From Cenococcum geophilum 1.58 (taxonomy: Eukaryota > Ascomycota > Dothideomycetes > Gloniales > Gloniaceae): a stretch of DNA of 64,000 bases. The DNA lies in contig KV748181.1 in NCBI GenBank assembly GCA_001692895.1, forward strand, positions 3,105,640 to 3,169,639, in the 5' to 3' direction. A program made the position numbers and the translations under genes. Shown piece by piece: positions 1 to 11,672 of this stretch. The notes below the pieces were generated by a model that saw only the letters and a program-made list of their open reading frames with translations, did no database searches and was not told the DNA's origin. Within the stretch, counting starts at the first letter, position 1. Each line of letters starts with the position of its first letter.

Positions 1-769
1 GATTAAACTAGACACTAGAACAGTATTTAAGGCATTATATTAATTATATATAGAATAATTAGGTATCACTATTACTAGTTATATAGTTTACATACAATAT
101 AACACCTTAAGAAGGAATAGGCACATTACTATTTAAGGCAAATTATGGATATAAGCTAAGAATATTATTATTACTATAGCAAGCGAAGAAAACGAGTAGT
201 ATAGCTAAAGAAAGAATAAAGGATTTAATAAATCTTTATATAGACCTTATAAAATTAGTAAAGAAAGTATAAAAGAGAATAAAAAAGTATTATAATGCTA
301 AGAGATCTAAGGGACTAGATCTTAAGGAGGGAGATAAAGTATAGCTACTATATAAAAATTTCAAGAGTTAACAACTAAGTAAGAAGTTAGACTACGTTAG
401 ACTAGAACCTTTCAAAATTAAGTAGAAAATTTTACCGGTTATATATAAGTTAAACCTACTAGCCAAAATAAAGATCTACCCTATATAGTATATTGTAATA
501 CTAGAGCTAGTATATAGGAATGTTAAGCCACTAGTTTATAAAGCAGACACGTATAAAGGACAAGAAGAAGATAAATAGTAAGTTTTAAAGATTATTAATT
601 ATAAGGATATTAACAACGAAATATAGTATAAGGTTAAGTAGATAGGCTATACCAAGACTACCTAGGAGCTATAAGAGAATTTAAAAAATGCTATAGAAAA
701 GGTACAGAAGTATTAGAAGAGAAAAGGTTAGGTAGTATTAATAAAGAGGAATTACTAAAGAATAAGTTA

Positions 770-1363
770 CCTAAGGGGGACCCAGGAAGAGCAACTGCCA
801 AACTACTCGGAGTTATTTCCTTCTCTATTAAAAGAGAATCCGTTTTTTTATTACCTAGTTCCTATAAACCTTATTCTATAAGTTTCTACTCCTTAAAATA
901 GACCTTCTTACGCACTTTCTTAAGACGAATTAGTTAAGTAGAGGCAGCAAGACGGGAGTTAAGAGCCCGCTGTTAAGTATTAGTAGCCTCCTTCTTAGCA
1001 TTACGTAAACAATAAAATTCCGCTAAAGTAATAAATAGTTTATTATTAAGCTTCGCAGCAGTAAATTAAATATAAAACCCTAAAATAAATTAATTAGGGA
1101 ACTAGATAACTATTAAGAGTAATAGGTCGCATATACTTAGCGTTAGAAATTAAGCGAATATCGTAAGACGATTAAATATTTGCTTTAGTGCACTCTAAAT
1201 AAAAAGAGGGTTGCTAAGATAAAGGGCTTACCAACGTAACGTAAACTAACCCCTCTTTTACACAACGGGAATATAGAGATAGCATTACCTCACTAAGCGA
1301 TAGTATAGAAGAAACTATACGCGTATAATAAAGGGTTAAGGAAGAGAAAGAAACTTTAGGCAT
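770..1363 (-). pseudogene. Antisense accessory ORF of gypsy A (Cys-rich, coiled-coil-like)
   Basis: An ORF lying antisense to pol, between the chromodomain and the 3' LTR. It starts MPKVSFSS and contains YSRC-x-KEGLVY followed by LECTKANI. It aligns throughout with the antisense ORF of gypsy C at 42709-43330, including the C-terminal part. Read through stops, that part is rich in Lys, Arg, Leu and Gln and looks like a coiled coil. The motif resembles a TE-associated fungal family with paired CxxC motifs, in which RIP would have turned some Cys codons into Tyr; that family link is from memory. Several stops are present. Function is unknown. Confidence 0.6.
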
Positions 1364-1471
1364 AATAAGTAATAATATTAACTAAATTAATTAGATGGAT
1401 ATTACACCTCTAGTAAATAACTTAGAGATATTTAGAATCTTTAAGGATAAAGATAAAGAGGAAGGAGATAG

Positions 1472-1896
1472 TGTTACGGACGCTTTAAGTATAATATTAC
1501 GACTACTTAGAGAAGAGTTAGAAGAAGCTAGTTGGTTAATATAAGCACAGTCTAGGATAGAACCAGTAGAACTATATAATAAGGGATAGTAAGTAGAGTC
1601 ACGTAATGTAATCTATATAATCTATATAATCTATAAGATCTATAATAAAGCAAATAGAGCAGACAAAGTAAATAGAGTAATAACTTTCTTAGGAGTACGG
1701 TTGTGTATTTAAGGACCCTTAGTCCCTACCTAGATAGTTCCTTCCTTGTAGTAATTCTTAGAATATAATTAGAGTTAATCTATTAGGCAACCACTCCACC
1801 AGTTGTTATTACGTTGTTGACTTTTATACTTGCATTTCCTACACACCTAGCCCAATAACGAGCCTATTGTAGTTCTTGCTACAAGGTTCCGTTATA
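1472..1896 (+). repeat. 3' LTR of gypsy A
   Basis: The repeat begins TGTTACGGAC and ends in GGTTCCGTTATA (TTACA before RIP). It is preceded by the purine-rich tract GAGGAAGGAGATAG. It is about 425 bp long and is the reverse complement of the gypsy C LTRs at 42177-42600 and 49721-50144. The base after the end opens directly inside a pogo transposase reading frame. Confidence 0.88.
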
Positions 1897-2400
1897 TATC
1901 TAGTATAGCCTTCTAAAATAGCCCTATCTTATCCATATTATAAACGTCCTTTAGTAAATAAGGTATAATAATTGCTTAAAGCTCTACCATGCGATCTTCT
2001 GCTCCCTCTATATTAGCTAAGGCGGCTTTACCGTGCTATTTCCTCTTACAAATACCGTTGCAAGATTTAAAGCCTTCTAACTAGCTAAGTAACCACTTTA
2101 GCTTAATTATTATCGCTAATATAGGTATTTGTTGCCATAATTAAGCGGCCGCAGTACGTATAAGGTCGCTAGTAATAGGAATACGAGAGTTTTGTAGGCG
2201 TTGGTGCTACTTAAAGAGAGCCTCCTCTAAAAGAGGATGTTCAGCGGCTCTCTTTCGCTCTTACGTGCTTTGCCTACGTTATAATTTAACCCAATTAAGC
2301 TGTTAGAATTTATCGCTTAGTATTTCTAATATTAAGGATTAATTAATATTATAATGGAGGAAGTTGCTTACCTAGCAAGCAATCTCTAACTATAGTAGAC
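1897..2400 (-). pseudogene. pogo/Tc5-type transposase remnant
   Basis: On the minus strand, reading through TAA/TAG codons, a CENP-B/Tc5-type DNA-binding domain is visible (about 2130-2280). Its residues include HPLLEEALF--HQRLQ, then IPITSDLIRTAAA-LWQQ. Further on comes the start of the DDE domain, DVYNMDKIGLF-KAI (about 1900-1960), the conserved YNMDETGLFW block of pogo/Fot1 transposases. The frame is cut by the LTR of gypsy A just after this block; the rest of the catalytic domain would lie left of the window. RIP has destroyed it: Trp and Gln codons have become stops and the ET of the block has become KI. The family call is confident from the two motifs; the N-terminal boundary is uncertain. 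Confidence 0.75.
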
Positions 2401-3817
2401 CAGAGTGTTTTTGGTAGTGGGCGCGTATTTTCTGGCGCTCGTAATCAGTGAAGCCGTAACGGCGTTACCTTGTAAACTTTTAATGTCTTCCCATAATAAA
2501 TAAGGTAGAATTAAGTATAAAGAGTAAGATCTAAGGGTGATTTTAATGGATTTTGATGGTTATGTAATAGATTTAATGGCTAAACTTACGGTAAGCAAAG
2601 GTTAAATCCGACAAATTAAAAACTACTTATACCGATATTGGTGGTAGGTGCTTAACGATATCGTCAAAAGTCAGATTATCGTAATATTACACCAAAAAAG
2701 GCTTAATTAAGGGGTGTAGATCGTAATATAGAAGATATCGTTATATACCCCATATCGTATTAAGGGGGTTTGACTGTAGCTATTAATCGTTGATCCTGTT
2801 AGTTCACCCACTACAATAATGGGATCGCCACGATTTTTACAGTGAAGGGATGTTTTTAATTTATGCGAGAAGCTGTACGCTATTGAAGACCCACTATTTA
2901 CTGGAAAAGACGAAACGACGCCGATTCGGAGCACAAAGGCTTCGGCTAGCCATTTTCTAGTTTGATGGAAGGGAAATATCGGTCAACACAATCAACCCAT
3001 TCCAAACCCGCATAATTTTATACTGTACTAGCATCGGCATTCAGTCATAATGGTTTCGTAGTGGCGTAGAGTCCAATGAGTCTCTTTCAACTATATATTG
3101 ACCTGAACGGGCTACATCAAACGGATTGCTTAGGCATTTCTTGGACTGACGCTCGAATTTTATAGCTGATTGCAGCTAATTTGAAAGGCTGTATAGTTAT
3201 CAAAAGAGCTCGATGTTTCCTCAATATCGAGCAGTTTGATTTCAAAAATAGAATTGGCGGATTAAGGCACAACAGCGGAGAATATAGGGGGTTAGTGGTG
3301 GGCTAGATTGTTAAAGGAATTAAATATGTATATATAGTTAAGGTCATTCACCAATAGAACGGAATCAATTTCTCCAATTTTATATTTCAATGCCATTGTT
3401 ATGAGTATCGGAATTCACTTTCTTAATACTGGAGTCAAAGGAATAGTAGCACAAGAGTAAGGGATAAGGTTACAATAATTTTGACAGACTTACCTCGATG
3501 TGCCAGTGTCGACAAGACTAGGATGGTTAGAGAAGCTTGAGACAGTATACCGGCAACAGGCACTACACCCCAGAGAAACAGCATGAGAATGATTGAAGCA
3601 GATCACCAATGGTTAAGCGGAACATCACCCAAGTGAAGCCTCCATTGTATTTGTGATCGACTCTTGCCCGTAACGAGCAAAGCCAGCTCCGTTGATAGGC
3701 CGCATATGGTGTGTATTTGTAGCTACAAAAAGGCTCCCGTGAGTGATGCGCCGAACCGACACCGAAGTCGAAAATGCTTGCTCTCGTGCTAAATTGTCCC
3801 CCAGTTATCATACCCAT
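2401..3817. other. Transition region without a recognisable gene
   Basis: AT content falls from RIP levels to gene-island levels across this stretch. Short open frames exist on the minus strand at 2707-2934 and 3563-3817. They have no recognisable domain and no splice-supported extension. The last few hundred bases are probably the 3' flank of RPL11. I see no tRNA, repeat or transposon end here. Confidence 0.5.
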
Positions 3818-4654
3818 CTACCGCACGATACCCTCGAATCGGTTCTTGTACCACTTAATCGTCTCGTTCTGATTGATGCGGTGGGAGGCGCCGATCCTAC
3901 TCTTGCATCGCCTCCGCTTGGCAACGCGCTCGCCGGGACGGGTCCTGCAAATTTATGTTATTCATTGAGCTTGAGTAGTACCTCGAATTCCGTTCGAAGA
4001 TATGAAATGAATTGTCCTCGCATTTCATCCTCTTGCAGATGCTGTCCACTCACATGCAGCAATAGAAGTCCATTCCGTAGATACCAATCGCTGGGTCATA
4101 CTTGATGCCCAAATCGATGTGTTCGCTGATACCGAAGCCGAAGTTGCCAGTCTCGGAGAAATTTCGCTTCCTCAATTCGTATTCCTTGACCTTCAAACCA
4201 CGCTCTAGAATTTCCTCGGCCTTGGGTCCACGGACGGTAACGTGCACAGAAATCTTTTCATTACGACGGATACCGAACGTTCGGACGGTGTAGCGGGCCT
4301 TGCCTAATGGAAGGAGAATGGAGTTAGTGGAAGGAGTTGTGAGAGAAGTGATTTTGAAGTAGTTGTGTGCTAATATTTAGAGAAGCGCATTGATTGATGG
4401 TTTGGACGTACTGTAGACGGGGGTTTGACCGCTCAATTGCTCAAGCACCTTTGCAGCACGAGTGAGTCTGTCACCAGATTCACCGACTGAGATGTTGAGG
4501 ACAAGTTTTTGGATGCGCAGCTCCCTCATGGGATTGCCGCTCTTGTCCTTGCTGGACTCTGAGCTAACCTGCTGGTTGGGCTGCTGACCTCGTGCCTATG
4601 ATTATGATTAACAACTAACTTTTAGGATATATCTTCAGGAATCTTTCCTACCAT
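3818..4654 (-). CDS. RPL11: 60S ribosomal protein L11 (uL5)
   Basis: A protein of the large ribosomal subunit that contacts 5S rRNA in the central protuberance. Four exons on the minus strand: 4652-4654 (the ATG alone), 4412-4595, 4054-4303 and 3818-3944, with TAG at 3818-3820. Introns are GT-AG (GTAGGA..CATAG, GTACGT..ATTAG, GTGAGT..TGCAG), and the sum is 564 nt or 187 residues. Blocks typical of L11 are clear: [20 protein letters not shown], then [52 protein letters not shown] and, at the end, [15 protein letters not shown]. The N-terminus ([10 protein letters not shown]...) is about ten residues longer than the usual fungal form. An intron directly after the start codon is common in ribosomal protein genes. 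Divergent from the SmB gene. Confidence 0.95.
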
Positions 4655-4932
4655 TGTGCTATGATGTGGTGGGGTTAGTTGACTGTTGAGAGCAATGCTC
4701 GTTTGGAAGTCGCCAAAATCTGTGGTGTGCGAATTGCCAAGACGCTAACCAAAACAGTCCTCTTTAACGAGGTGCGAGCCTCAAAGCTTCATTTTGAGGT
4801 TACTCTTCTGCCCCTACACCTACCGTTCAGTGATCGGTGGCACTCACCTGATACTTGAGCTTCTCAAGGTCGTGAGACCGTGATACCGATTTTTTGAGCA
4901 GAGAAGTCGTGTTTGCACGCAGAGCAGCAATC
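4655..4932. promoter_or_regulatory. Shared promoter between RPL11 and SmB
   Basis: 278 bp separate the two divergent start codons, so both upstream regions must lie here or overlap. I did not find a convincing TATA box or named factor site. The arrangement pairs a translation gene with a splicing gene. Confidence 0.55.
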
Positions 4933-5902
4933 ATGGCCGCGGCTAACAGGCAAGGAAAGATGGTAAGTCGCGCTCCCCATTGTCCACATATTCTCAGACC
5001 TGAGAGAGACGTCTCAAAGATAGAGCCAGCTGACTTCTGGATTTCCAGCAAAACCTAGTAAGCAACCCCACACCACCTCATATCGGAGACGCAGCAAGTC
5101 TAACAAGAGCATTAGATCAATTACCGAATGAGGGCTACCCTCAATGATGGCCGACAAATGGCGGGGCAGATGTTGGCTTTTGACAAGGTTGGAGCTTTTA
5201 TTCAGACTATTGGTAAAGGAATCGAGCTAACAATGTCATCCTTTCAGCATATGAATCTCGTTCTCGCTGATACTGAAGAATTTCGACGAGTCAAGCGAAA
5301 ACTTACAAAAGGTGCCCAAGTCGCACCCGGTAGTTCTGCACCCGCGATGATAGAAACTGAAGAAAAGCGCACTTTGGGTTTAACAATCGTCCGCGGAACC
5401 CACATCGTCTCCCTCTCTGTAGAAGGCCCTCCACCGGCAGATCCATCAGCAAGACTTGGTACGTCAGCACCGGCTGGCGCTCCGGCAACGCTGGCTACAG
5501 GCCCGGGAATTAGTCGACCAGCAGGAAGGGGGCTTCCAGTGGGGCTGACAGGGCCAGCAGCCGGCGTTGGAGGACCGGGACCAGGTGGCTTTGGCGGATT
5601 TCCACCGGGAGGATTTGGTGCACCTCCTGGCTTCCCAGGCCGAGGAGGCCCCCCAGGTGGACCTCGTATGTCTAAGATCTTCTTATTTATAAGTTTTCTA
5701 TTACTAACTCTTTTATAGCTGGCTTCCCCCCACAAGGGTTTCCAGGCGGACCCCCAGGCGGACCACCACGTAAGTTCCAAAGGACTATATGAATACGGTT
5801 AAGATCGCTAATGACGCTGCAGCTGGATTTCAACCACCGCCTGGTTTCCAACCTCCTGGGTCAGGTCGAGGTTTCCCACCTCCAGGATTTGGAGGGAGGT
5901 AG
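4933..5902 (+). CDS. SMB1: Small nuclear ribonucleoprotein-associated protein B (SmB)
   Basis: A core Sm-ring protein of the spliceosomal snRNPs, acting in the nucleus. Six exons: 4933-4962, 5049-5057 (9 nt), 5116-5187, 5248-5665, 5719-5769 and 5823-5902. The total is 660 nt or 219 residues, stop TAG at 5900-5902. The N-terminal Sm fold reads [47 protein letters not shown] and VKRK, all standard for SmB. The C-terminal half is a Pro/Gly-rich tail (about residues 110-219) with repeated PPG, GGP and GF motifs, as in the SmB/B' family. The intron at 5188-5247 leaves the frame open, so an unspliced reading would wrongly insert about 20 residues between FDK and HMNL. The 9-nt exon is required to join GKM to INYR. 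Confidence 0.95.
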
Positions 5903-6360
5903 AGCACGATTGCGATAATATTCGGTCAAAACCTGGCTTCAGGCCAAATGGAAGTTTAACAAATTATACAACATCCAAGCTAACTTACAAGTTTACCCTC
6001 TGGGCACGAAGCAAGAATGAAGGTCACGCAGTTACAGAGAGGTATAAATTCTTGGAGGGGTTTCAGCCAATCATGCCACTGCTTGCATTTTAACTAGCAA
6101 AAGTACTTGGGTGTTAAATAGAAGAACAATGATACCATGCATGAGAGAATAACGATCAATTCTAATCCAGCCAACGCCTATTCCGCTTATACATTGAATT
6201 TGAAGATGATGACTTGAAATTCGACAGACTTTGTAAGCACGTGACACATTGCTACTCCGAAGTAAGTGCGGTTCGGGTCCCGGATGTTCAACTAAGAAAG
6301 TCGCCGCAAGCTATCCTCAACTCAATTCTCACTTTCACCTCCCAGCACACATCCTCCACC
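5903..6360. other. Intergenic SmB to MPC1
   Basis: 458 bp holding the SmB 3' flank and the MPC1 upstream region. No additional gene or repeat seen. Confidence 0.5.
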
Positions 6361-7232
6361 ATGGCCGCCGCAGTGAAAGCGCTCAATGCGAAGATACGGT
6401 CGAATAAGTACCTCGATTATTTCTGCTCGACCCGTATGTAACTTACACTCCTCTTCCTCGCTCTCTTTCAGAGTTTCGACCGAAATTCCGGACAATATCG
6501 GCTTTGTGAATGTTTTGCTAATTGATGCTGATATTTTTGGAGAGCAGACTTCTGGGGTCCGGCGAGTAACTTCGGTATCCCGATTGCGGCGGTCGCAGAC
6601 ATGACGAAGGACCCTGAGATGTGCGTGTTTCCATGATGACTCCGAGTAGTGCTCAGCATACCTAGCCCTTCAACAACTTCCACAATGCTTCCAGTACCTT
6701 TTCTGCACGTTCCATAAGCACATGCTCCAATCCTGTCTCAAGAATCATTCTCGCTTTTCGCGCTTGCTGAATCATATCTATATATTGACAATGAGCGTGC
6801 GACCAAGTACAGAGTTTGCTAATGTTGTCAATGTTTAGTATTTCCGGCCGTATGACCCTCGCTCTTTCTTGCTACAGTGCCGTCTTCATGCGCTATGCTA
6901 TGGCCGTCCAACCGCGCAACTACCTCCTCTTTGGCTGCCATTTCATCAACTGTACGTCACAGCTGACACAAGGATATCGGTACCTGAATTACTGGAAGTA
7001 TGTGCTCCACCTCCGTTCTAAGCCACTATGTCTGCTCGAACCCTAGAAATGGCTCGGCCAGCATAGTAGCTACTTGGATATTACAAGCTAACATATCGCG
7101 CGTCCTAGTTTCGGCGGCCGAGAAAAGACTCTCGAGGCGAAGGCGAAAGAGGGATTGGTAGCCGCACAAGGGGCAGCATCGAATGTTGCGACACAGGTGA
7201 AGGAGACGGCACAGAAAGCTGTGGAGAAGTAA
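6361..7232 (+). CDS. MPC1: Mitochondrial pyruvate carrier subunit 1
   Basis: A subunit of the inner-membrane heteromer that imports pyruvate into mitochondria. Four exons: 6361-6433, 6548-6620, 6839-6997 and 7109-7232. The sum is 429 nt or 142 residues, with TAA at 7230-7232. Visible family blocks are [18 protein letters not shown], then [38 protein letters not shown], and [15 protein letters not shown]. The first and second blocks are joined only by the splices GTATGT..GCAG and GTGCGT..TTAG. The length is close to the usual 110-150 residues. The tail after NYWNFGG is Lys/Ala/Glu-rich and probably faces the matrix or forms a helix. The NFGIP and TLALS blocks favour MPC1 over MPC2. Convergent with PEX1. 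Confidence 0.92.
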
Positions 7233-7594
7233 AGAGAACGGAACTGTTGAAGGATGAGGTCTAAGTCGGTGCGAGGTGGCTGGTTGGGACGGAGGGTCGT
7301 CGGAATGTATTGGAGGGTAATGAACGAAGCATGCGAATACCTATTCTGTGGTATTATGCGAAATACTACTTCTACGGGTTGGGCGGATCCGCTATCTATT
7401 AGTCTTGCTACAGGATATCCTCAATGAGGGAAACGGTAGGGCATGTTTTTGGGCTTTAGACTCTGACATTATCAATACTCCTAATTTTTGGACCCCTTTG
7501 TCCATATGTAAGCTGCATACTCGTTAATCTCATACCTCACAAAGATTGCAAATATTAATACATGCGCCATACATCTAAACTTCTCCGCTCTCTC
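7233..7594. other. Convergent 3' intergenic region, MPC1/PEX1
   Basis: 362 bp between the stop codons of two converging genes. It should hold both polyadenylation regions. No gene, repeat or clear hairpin recognised. Confidence 0.45.
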
Positions 7595-10500
7595 TTACAT
7601 CAAACTCGTCCGCCCTCCAATTTCACTTCCTCCCTGCCCGCTCGGCAGCTCGCCGTTCCTACCCACCACGAACTCTTTATAAATGCCTGCCAATCTCCTC
7701 CTCTCCTCTGGGCTGATACTCGACCGTGTCGTTGCCAGCGAGCTCTTGATGTGACGCCACTGGATCTCCGGCTCCTTGTTTTCCGCCCTGTCTTCTTTAT
7801 CATTGCTAGTATCTGCATCCTGAGGCTGGTGCGACTGGTATTGGAGCAGTTTTTGCTTACGACGGATTGACTGCAACGAAGCGAGTTTAGCGGCAATAGT
7901 AGCGCGCTCGGTAAGCTCTGCGGAAGTCAGGGGCTGGCTCTCATCGGAAGGCGTCAAAGAGTCTCCAAAACGAAAGTGCACGAAATCCGTGACGCCCTTT
8001 GATGCCCCCCAAGACTTAGCTGTGTTGTTTGAACCGTTGACGCCTTTCCCCTTGCCTATCTCACCGATATCTTGGACGTCGCCCAGCGCGTCATGGATAG
8101 CTTCTAGCTGCGCATTGTACACCACTGCCTGTAAATCCGCTCCTGAATAGCCCTCAGTCCTCTGCGCTATCTCACGGAGGTTCTCTCCGTGAGAATCAGT
8201 GCTGAGAACGTTGTAAGCAAGTCTTAGTTTCCGCGTGACAGCTTTCAGGATGTCGATGCGTTCTTCGAGCCCTGGTAAGTCGCAGATTAGGTTCTTGTCT
8301 AGCCGCCCGGGACGCAGGAGTGCGGGATCGATTAAGTCCGGTCGGCTCGTCGCGGCAAGGACGTAGACGCCTGATAGGCCTTCTGCACCATCCATCTGGG
8401 TAAGAAGCTGGTTGACCACACGATCTGTTACGCCAGTGCTGTCGTGTCCACGCTTCGGCGCAATGGAGTCAAACTCGTCGAAGAAAAGGACGCAAGGCCG
8501 AGCAGCTTCAGCCCGCTCAAACAAGTCTCGCACCGATTTTTCGCTAGCTCCGATGTACTTGTTCAAAATCTCAGGGCCCTTGACGGATATGAAATTAAGC
8601 CCGCATTCTCCAGCTACTGCTGATGCGAGGAGCGTTTTGCCGCATCCCGGATAGCCATAGAGGAGCAAGCCGGAACGCAGCCGAAGCGGGCATTGAGCGA
8701 AAATAGGCGCATAGGTGGTCGGATATTGAAGAGTTTCGAGAAGGGTTTGACGGGTGGAGTGGAGCCCCCCAATGGAATCCCAGCGAGTTGTTGAGGATTG
8801 GAGTGTAACGTTACGTAGAGAGGCAGGCGTGAAGCCGGAAAGAGCTCGAGTGAAATCGTCTTTAGAGAGATGAATGGCGCTTGTATTAGAAACGTGCGAG
8901 TGCAGATGTTGGGTTGAAGTGCTGACAGAGCGGATTAATGCTTCGCTGCGAGCGCGGGACACTAGCAGGACGAGGTCGCCGGGCATGTAGCCGTCGGTCA
9001 TGCCAGCAAGATCAAGGAAGTCGATGCTTGAGTCGACAACGAAGCCATCTGGTTGAGATTCTCGTTGGTGGGATGTGTGAGATGTATGAGATGTGCTTGG
9101 CCTGCTTCCTGAGGTAGAGCTACCTAGGAAAGATTGAGTATCAGATGGTATGCCGTTTTGTTGCCCTTGCAACTCTGCAGGTTTAGCATCTTGGTGTACG
9201 AGCATCTCTAGCACTCGCCTTCTTCCCTCCTTATTAGGTGCTTTGAAACTAACAATCTCTCGAACAACATGGCCTCCGATGATGACATTATTCAAAGCCT
9301 CCTTACTCTGCGCTGTTGCTAAAAGGACAACGCCAGAGTCCATCGAACAGTATTGCCTCACGATGGAGCAGATACTCTCACTGATGTGCCGGCTTCTGCC
9401 ATTCTCACCACCGACCTGCAATTCCGTCTCGACTGGGCAAAGTCGGTCAAGGTCATCAAGAACGACTACAGCTCTGCCTCCAAGGCGAGCACCCCATGAT
9501 GCGGCTGTGAAAAGGCGGTTGAGAGTCTCTTTAATGGTGGAGACACGTGTCTCATCATTGACGAGCTTACGGCAGGGAAAGTAAACGACGTTGAAAAGAA
9601 ACTTTGAACGCAGATGATGGGCTAGAAGATGAGTAAGAGTGGTCTTCCCAGCTCCAAGCCCACCAGTCAACAGCACAGAGGAGTGATGGGACAAATGTGA
9701 AGTCAGCTGCTCAATTAGCGGATCGATTCCAACCATTTTAGGTTCTATTTTCGGCAATGGTTCTCCTCCTGGCCATCCCTTTAGAGCACCAGAAGACTTG
9801 GGAATATCAGGTTGCACTTCAATGCTTATTTTCCTTTCAGAACCCAAAAACCAAGCCGGTGGTAATTTGCTCCCATCTCCTGGCTGCTGTTGTGTAGGCT
9901 CGAATTTGACAGTCCCACCTTGCCAGTCTTTTTCGGATTTTTCGGGCACTGGAAGTATCATGCCATCTGTTACCGGTCCATCCAGAAGTCCATTTCCCTG
10001 GGGAGCCTTTCCATACATAACCTTGATTCTTTGGGCAGCTGCCTCGCGTTCCTGCTTAGACTCGCCGCCAAATTTAAGAACAGAGCTAAGTTGAGAAGTT
10101 GCTGCAGAAAACGGAATTATTTTCAAGCTCTTTACCCCAAAATCTCTAGACCCCGGTGGTTTTACCATAGAGGACGGTTTAGAGACCTGAGATGGAGCGC
10201 ATTCAATACGCACAAGGCCACCTACTAAGCCTTCTGAACCAAGAACCTTACATAGATCGGTAGATAGTGCAACATGGCGACTATCTGGCGCATCTTCCCA
10301 GGCTCCAATGTGTGCTATGACTTTTGTAGCAAGCTTCTCTGTTTCTTGCTCTTTCTGGGAATCTGTTGGCTCTTGCAGCCCCGCAGGCCTTACAATCGAG
10401 ATAGAGACCCAAGTGACGCCTCTCAGCGCCCTTGTAAGCAACATATCTCGATCAACCCAAACATTTAGACCCTCATTTACTATGGTTTCGTCGTCATCAA

Positions 10501-11672
10501 ACCATTCGCCACCAAGACCTCTATCGACACCACGGAGAAAGATGGCTCCACGACTGGAGGCCTCATCCCGGCCACTTCTGCGCCGTACGGTGCTTGCTGT
10601 ACTTTTACCACCTGCACTCCTTCGACTGGTACCCCCAACGCTTCTGCTTTCCCTTCCAGAACTCCGTTCAGCTTTCTGCCGCGTTTTAGGTGCCACAATA
10701 ACTTCTGCATCAGGAGATATCTTAACAAACGGCGATGCTTGAGGAGGTACAGGGTTTACAGAGGTAACGATGATGTTTGCGGTCGTTGTAGGAGACAGGT
10801 GGAGTGTCAATGGATGTGGAGGCTGGCGTTGACTTTCGGATGCTGGTATGAATGACGGGTTTGGCAGTGCACGAATTTGAGAAAGGAAATTAATCTCTAG
10901 GAATTGCGCATGCAGCTCAATCACTACGTTTGGTACAGGTCAGAATGAGAGTTATTAGCCCGTGGATCGTCATTGAGAACGTACTTTCCCAGTCTACCGG
11001 CGTCAAAGGCTCGATATTAATAGTGTGCGCCTGTGGCGGGTCGACATGAAGCAGAATTCCAACCTACTGAAACATATCAGTAGATATTCGACCTTGCATG
11101 AAGCAGAATTCCAACCTACTGAAACATATCAGTAGATATTCGACCTTGCATGAAGCAGAATTCCAACCTACTGAAACATATCAGTAGATATTCGACCTTG
11201 TTCTCCTATCCGTATCTACCTTCTGCCCCTCAGCAAGTCCAAGCAATCGTGCAAATGTTGCGTCGACCTCTACAGCCGGTATATCTTGATCTCTGTTGAC
11301 AGCACTGCCCCTACTACCGCTCAGGCCGTCTCGGCCGACAACTGGCGCAAGTTTGCGCTTGCTCTGCATTCCAGTCCATCCTGCGAAAACCGACTTCTGG
11401 ACAGACGGAGCATTTTTAGTGTCCAAACTACTTGGGTGAGGAGGCTGGCGGTAATTGAGTTCGACAACAACATTCTGTGCGATCTGTACGTTATAATTCT
11501 TTAGAATAATCTACCACGCATTATGTGAAGGTTTCATTCTTACAGTGTTCGCATTAACTAGAACTGAGACTAGGGAAGAAGGGAGATTAACAAGACAATT
11601 TTTAAGAGATTGTAACAAAGAGACTTCGGCCTGAACAGCCTGACCTGTTGGCCTCCTTACTGCAGGAGCCAT
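7595..11672 (-). CDS. PEX1: Peroxisomal AAA+ ATPase Pex1
   Basis: The Pex1 half of the Pex1-Pex6 motor that extracts ubiquitinated import receptor (Pex5) from the peroxisomal membrane. Four exons on the minus strand: 11544-11672, 11220-11483, 10985-11063 and 7595-10923. The total is 3801 nt or 1266 residues, stop TAA at 7595-7597. N-terminal domain: residues 1-160, with KSVFAGWTGMQSKRKLAP and VDATFARLLGL. D1: Walker A GGLGAGKT near residue 581 and a Walker-B-like AVVVLDDLDRL. D2: GYPGCGKT near 917, Walker B VLFFDEFDSIAP near 973, and second region of homology ATSRPDLIDPALLRPGRLDK near 1024. D2 is the better preserved ATPase, as usual for Pex1. The start is supported by MAPAVRRP leading into the conserved N-domain. 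The 3' splice site of intron 2 lies in a three-copy tandem repeat. Confidence 0.95.
11047..11200 (-). repeat. 52-bp tandem triplication containing the PEX1 intron-2 acceptor
   Basis: Three direct copies, at 11047-11098, 11099-11150 and 11151-11200, with no difference seen by eye. On the gene strand each unit holds CTGAT (a possible branch site), TTTCAGTAG (acceptor) and the first codons of exon 3 (GTTGGAATTCTGCTTCATG, i.e. VGILLH). Only the acceptor in the copy furthest downstream on the gene strand (exon 3 from 11063) continues in frame to VDPPQAHTIN. The two others give VGILLH, a few residues and then TGA. Confidence 0.9.

Larger units (their letters stand above)
1..1896 (+). mobile_element. 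Ty3/gypsy chromodomain element, 3' part (gypsy A), RIP-decayed
   Basis: This is the 3' end of a gypsy element that enters from the left edge of the window. Bases 1-760 encode the integrase C-terminal part and a chromodomain. With stops read through, the chromodomain shows YKVK-IGYTKTT-EL near 610-680, where the gaps are TAG codons standing for Trp. The same DNA matches the reverse complement of gypsy C (42177-50144) closely; base 1 corresponds to about 44078 there. The order is integrase, chromodomain, antisense ORF, polypurine tract, 3' LTR. Stops are dense and nearly all TAA/TAG, so the copy is dead. The chromodomain places it among chromoviruses, which as a group tend to insert into heterochromatin. 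Confidence 0.85.

Noticed and set aside
5244..5780. 178-codon Pro-rich frame on the minus strand
   Set aside because: It is the antisense of the Gly/Pro-rich SmB exons and crosses their introns; no independent support.
10308..10742. Plus-strand frames of 64 to 144 codons within 8400-10750
   Set aside because: Shadows of the PEX1 coding strand with no domain or splice support.
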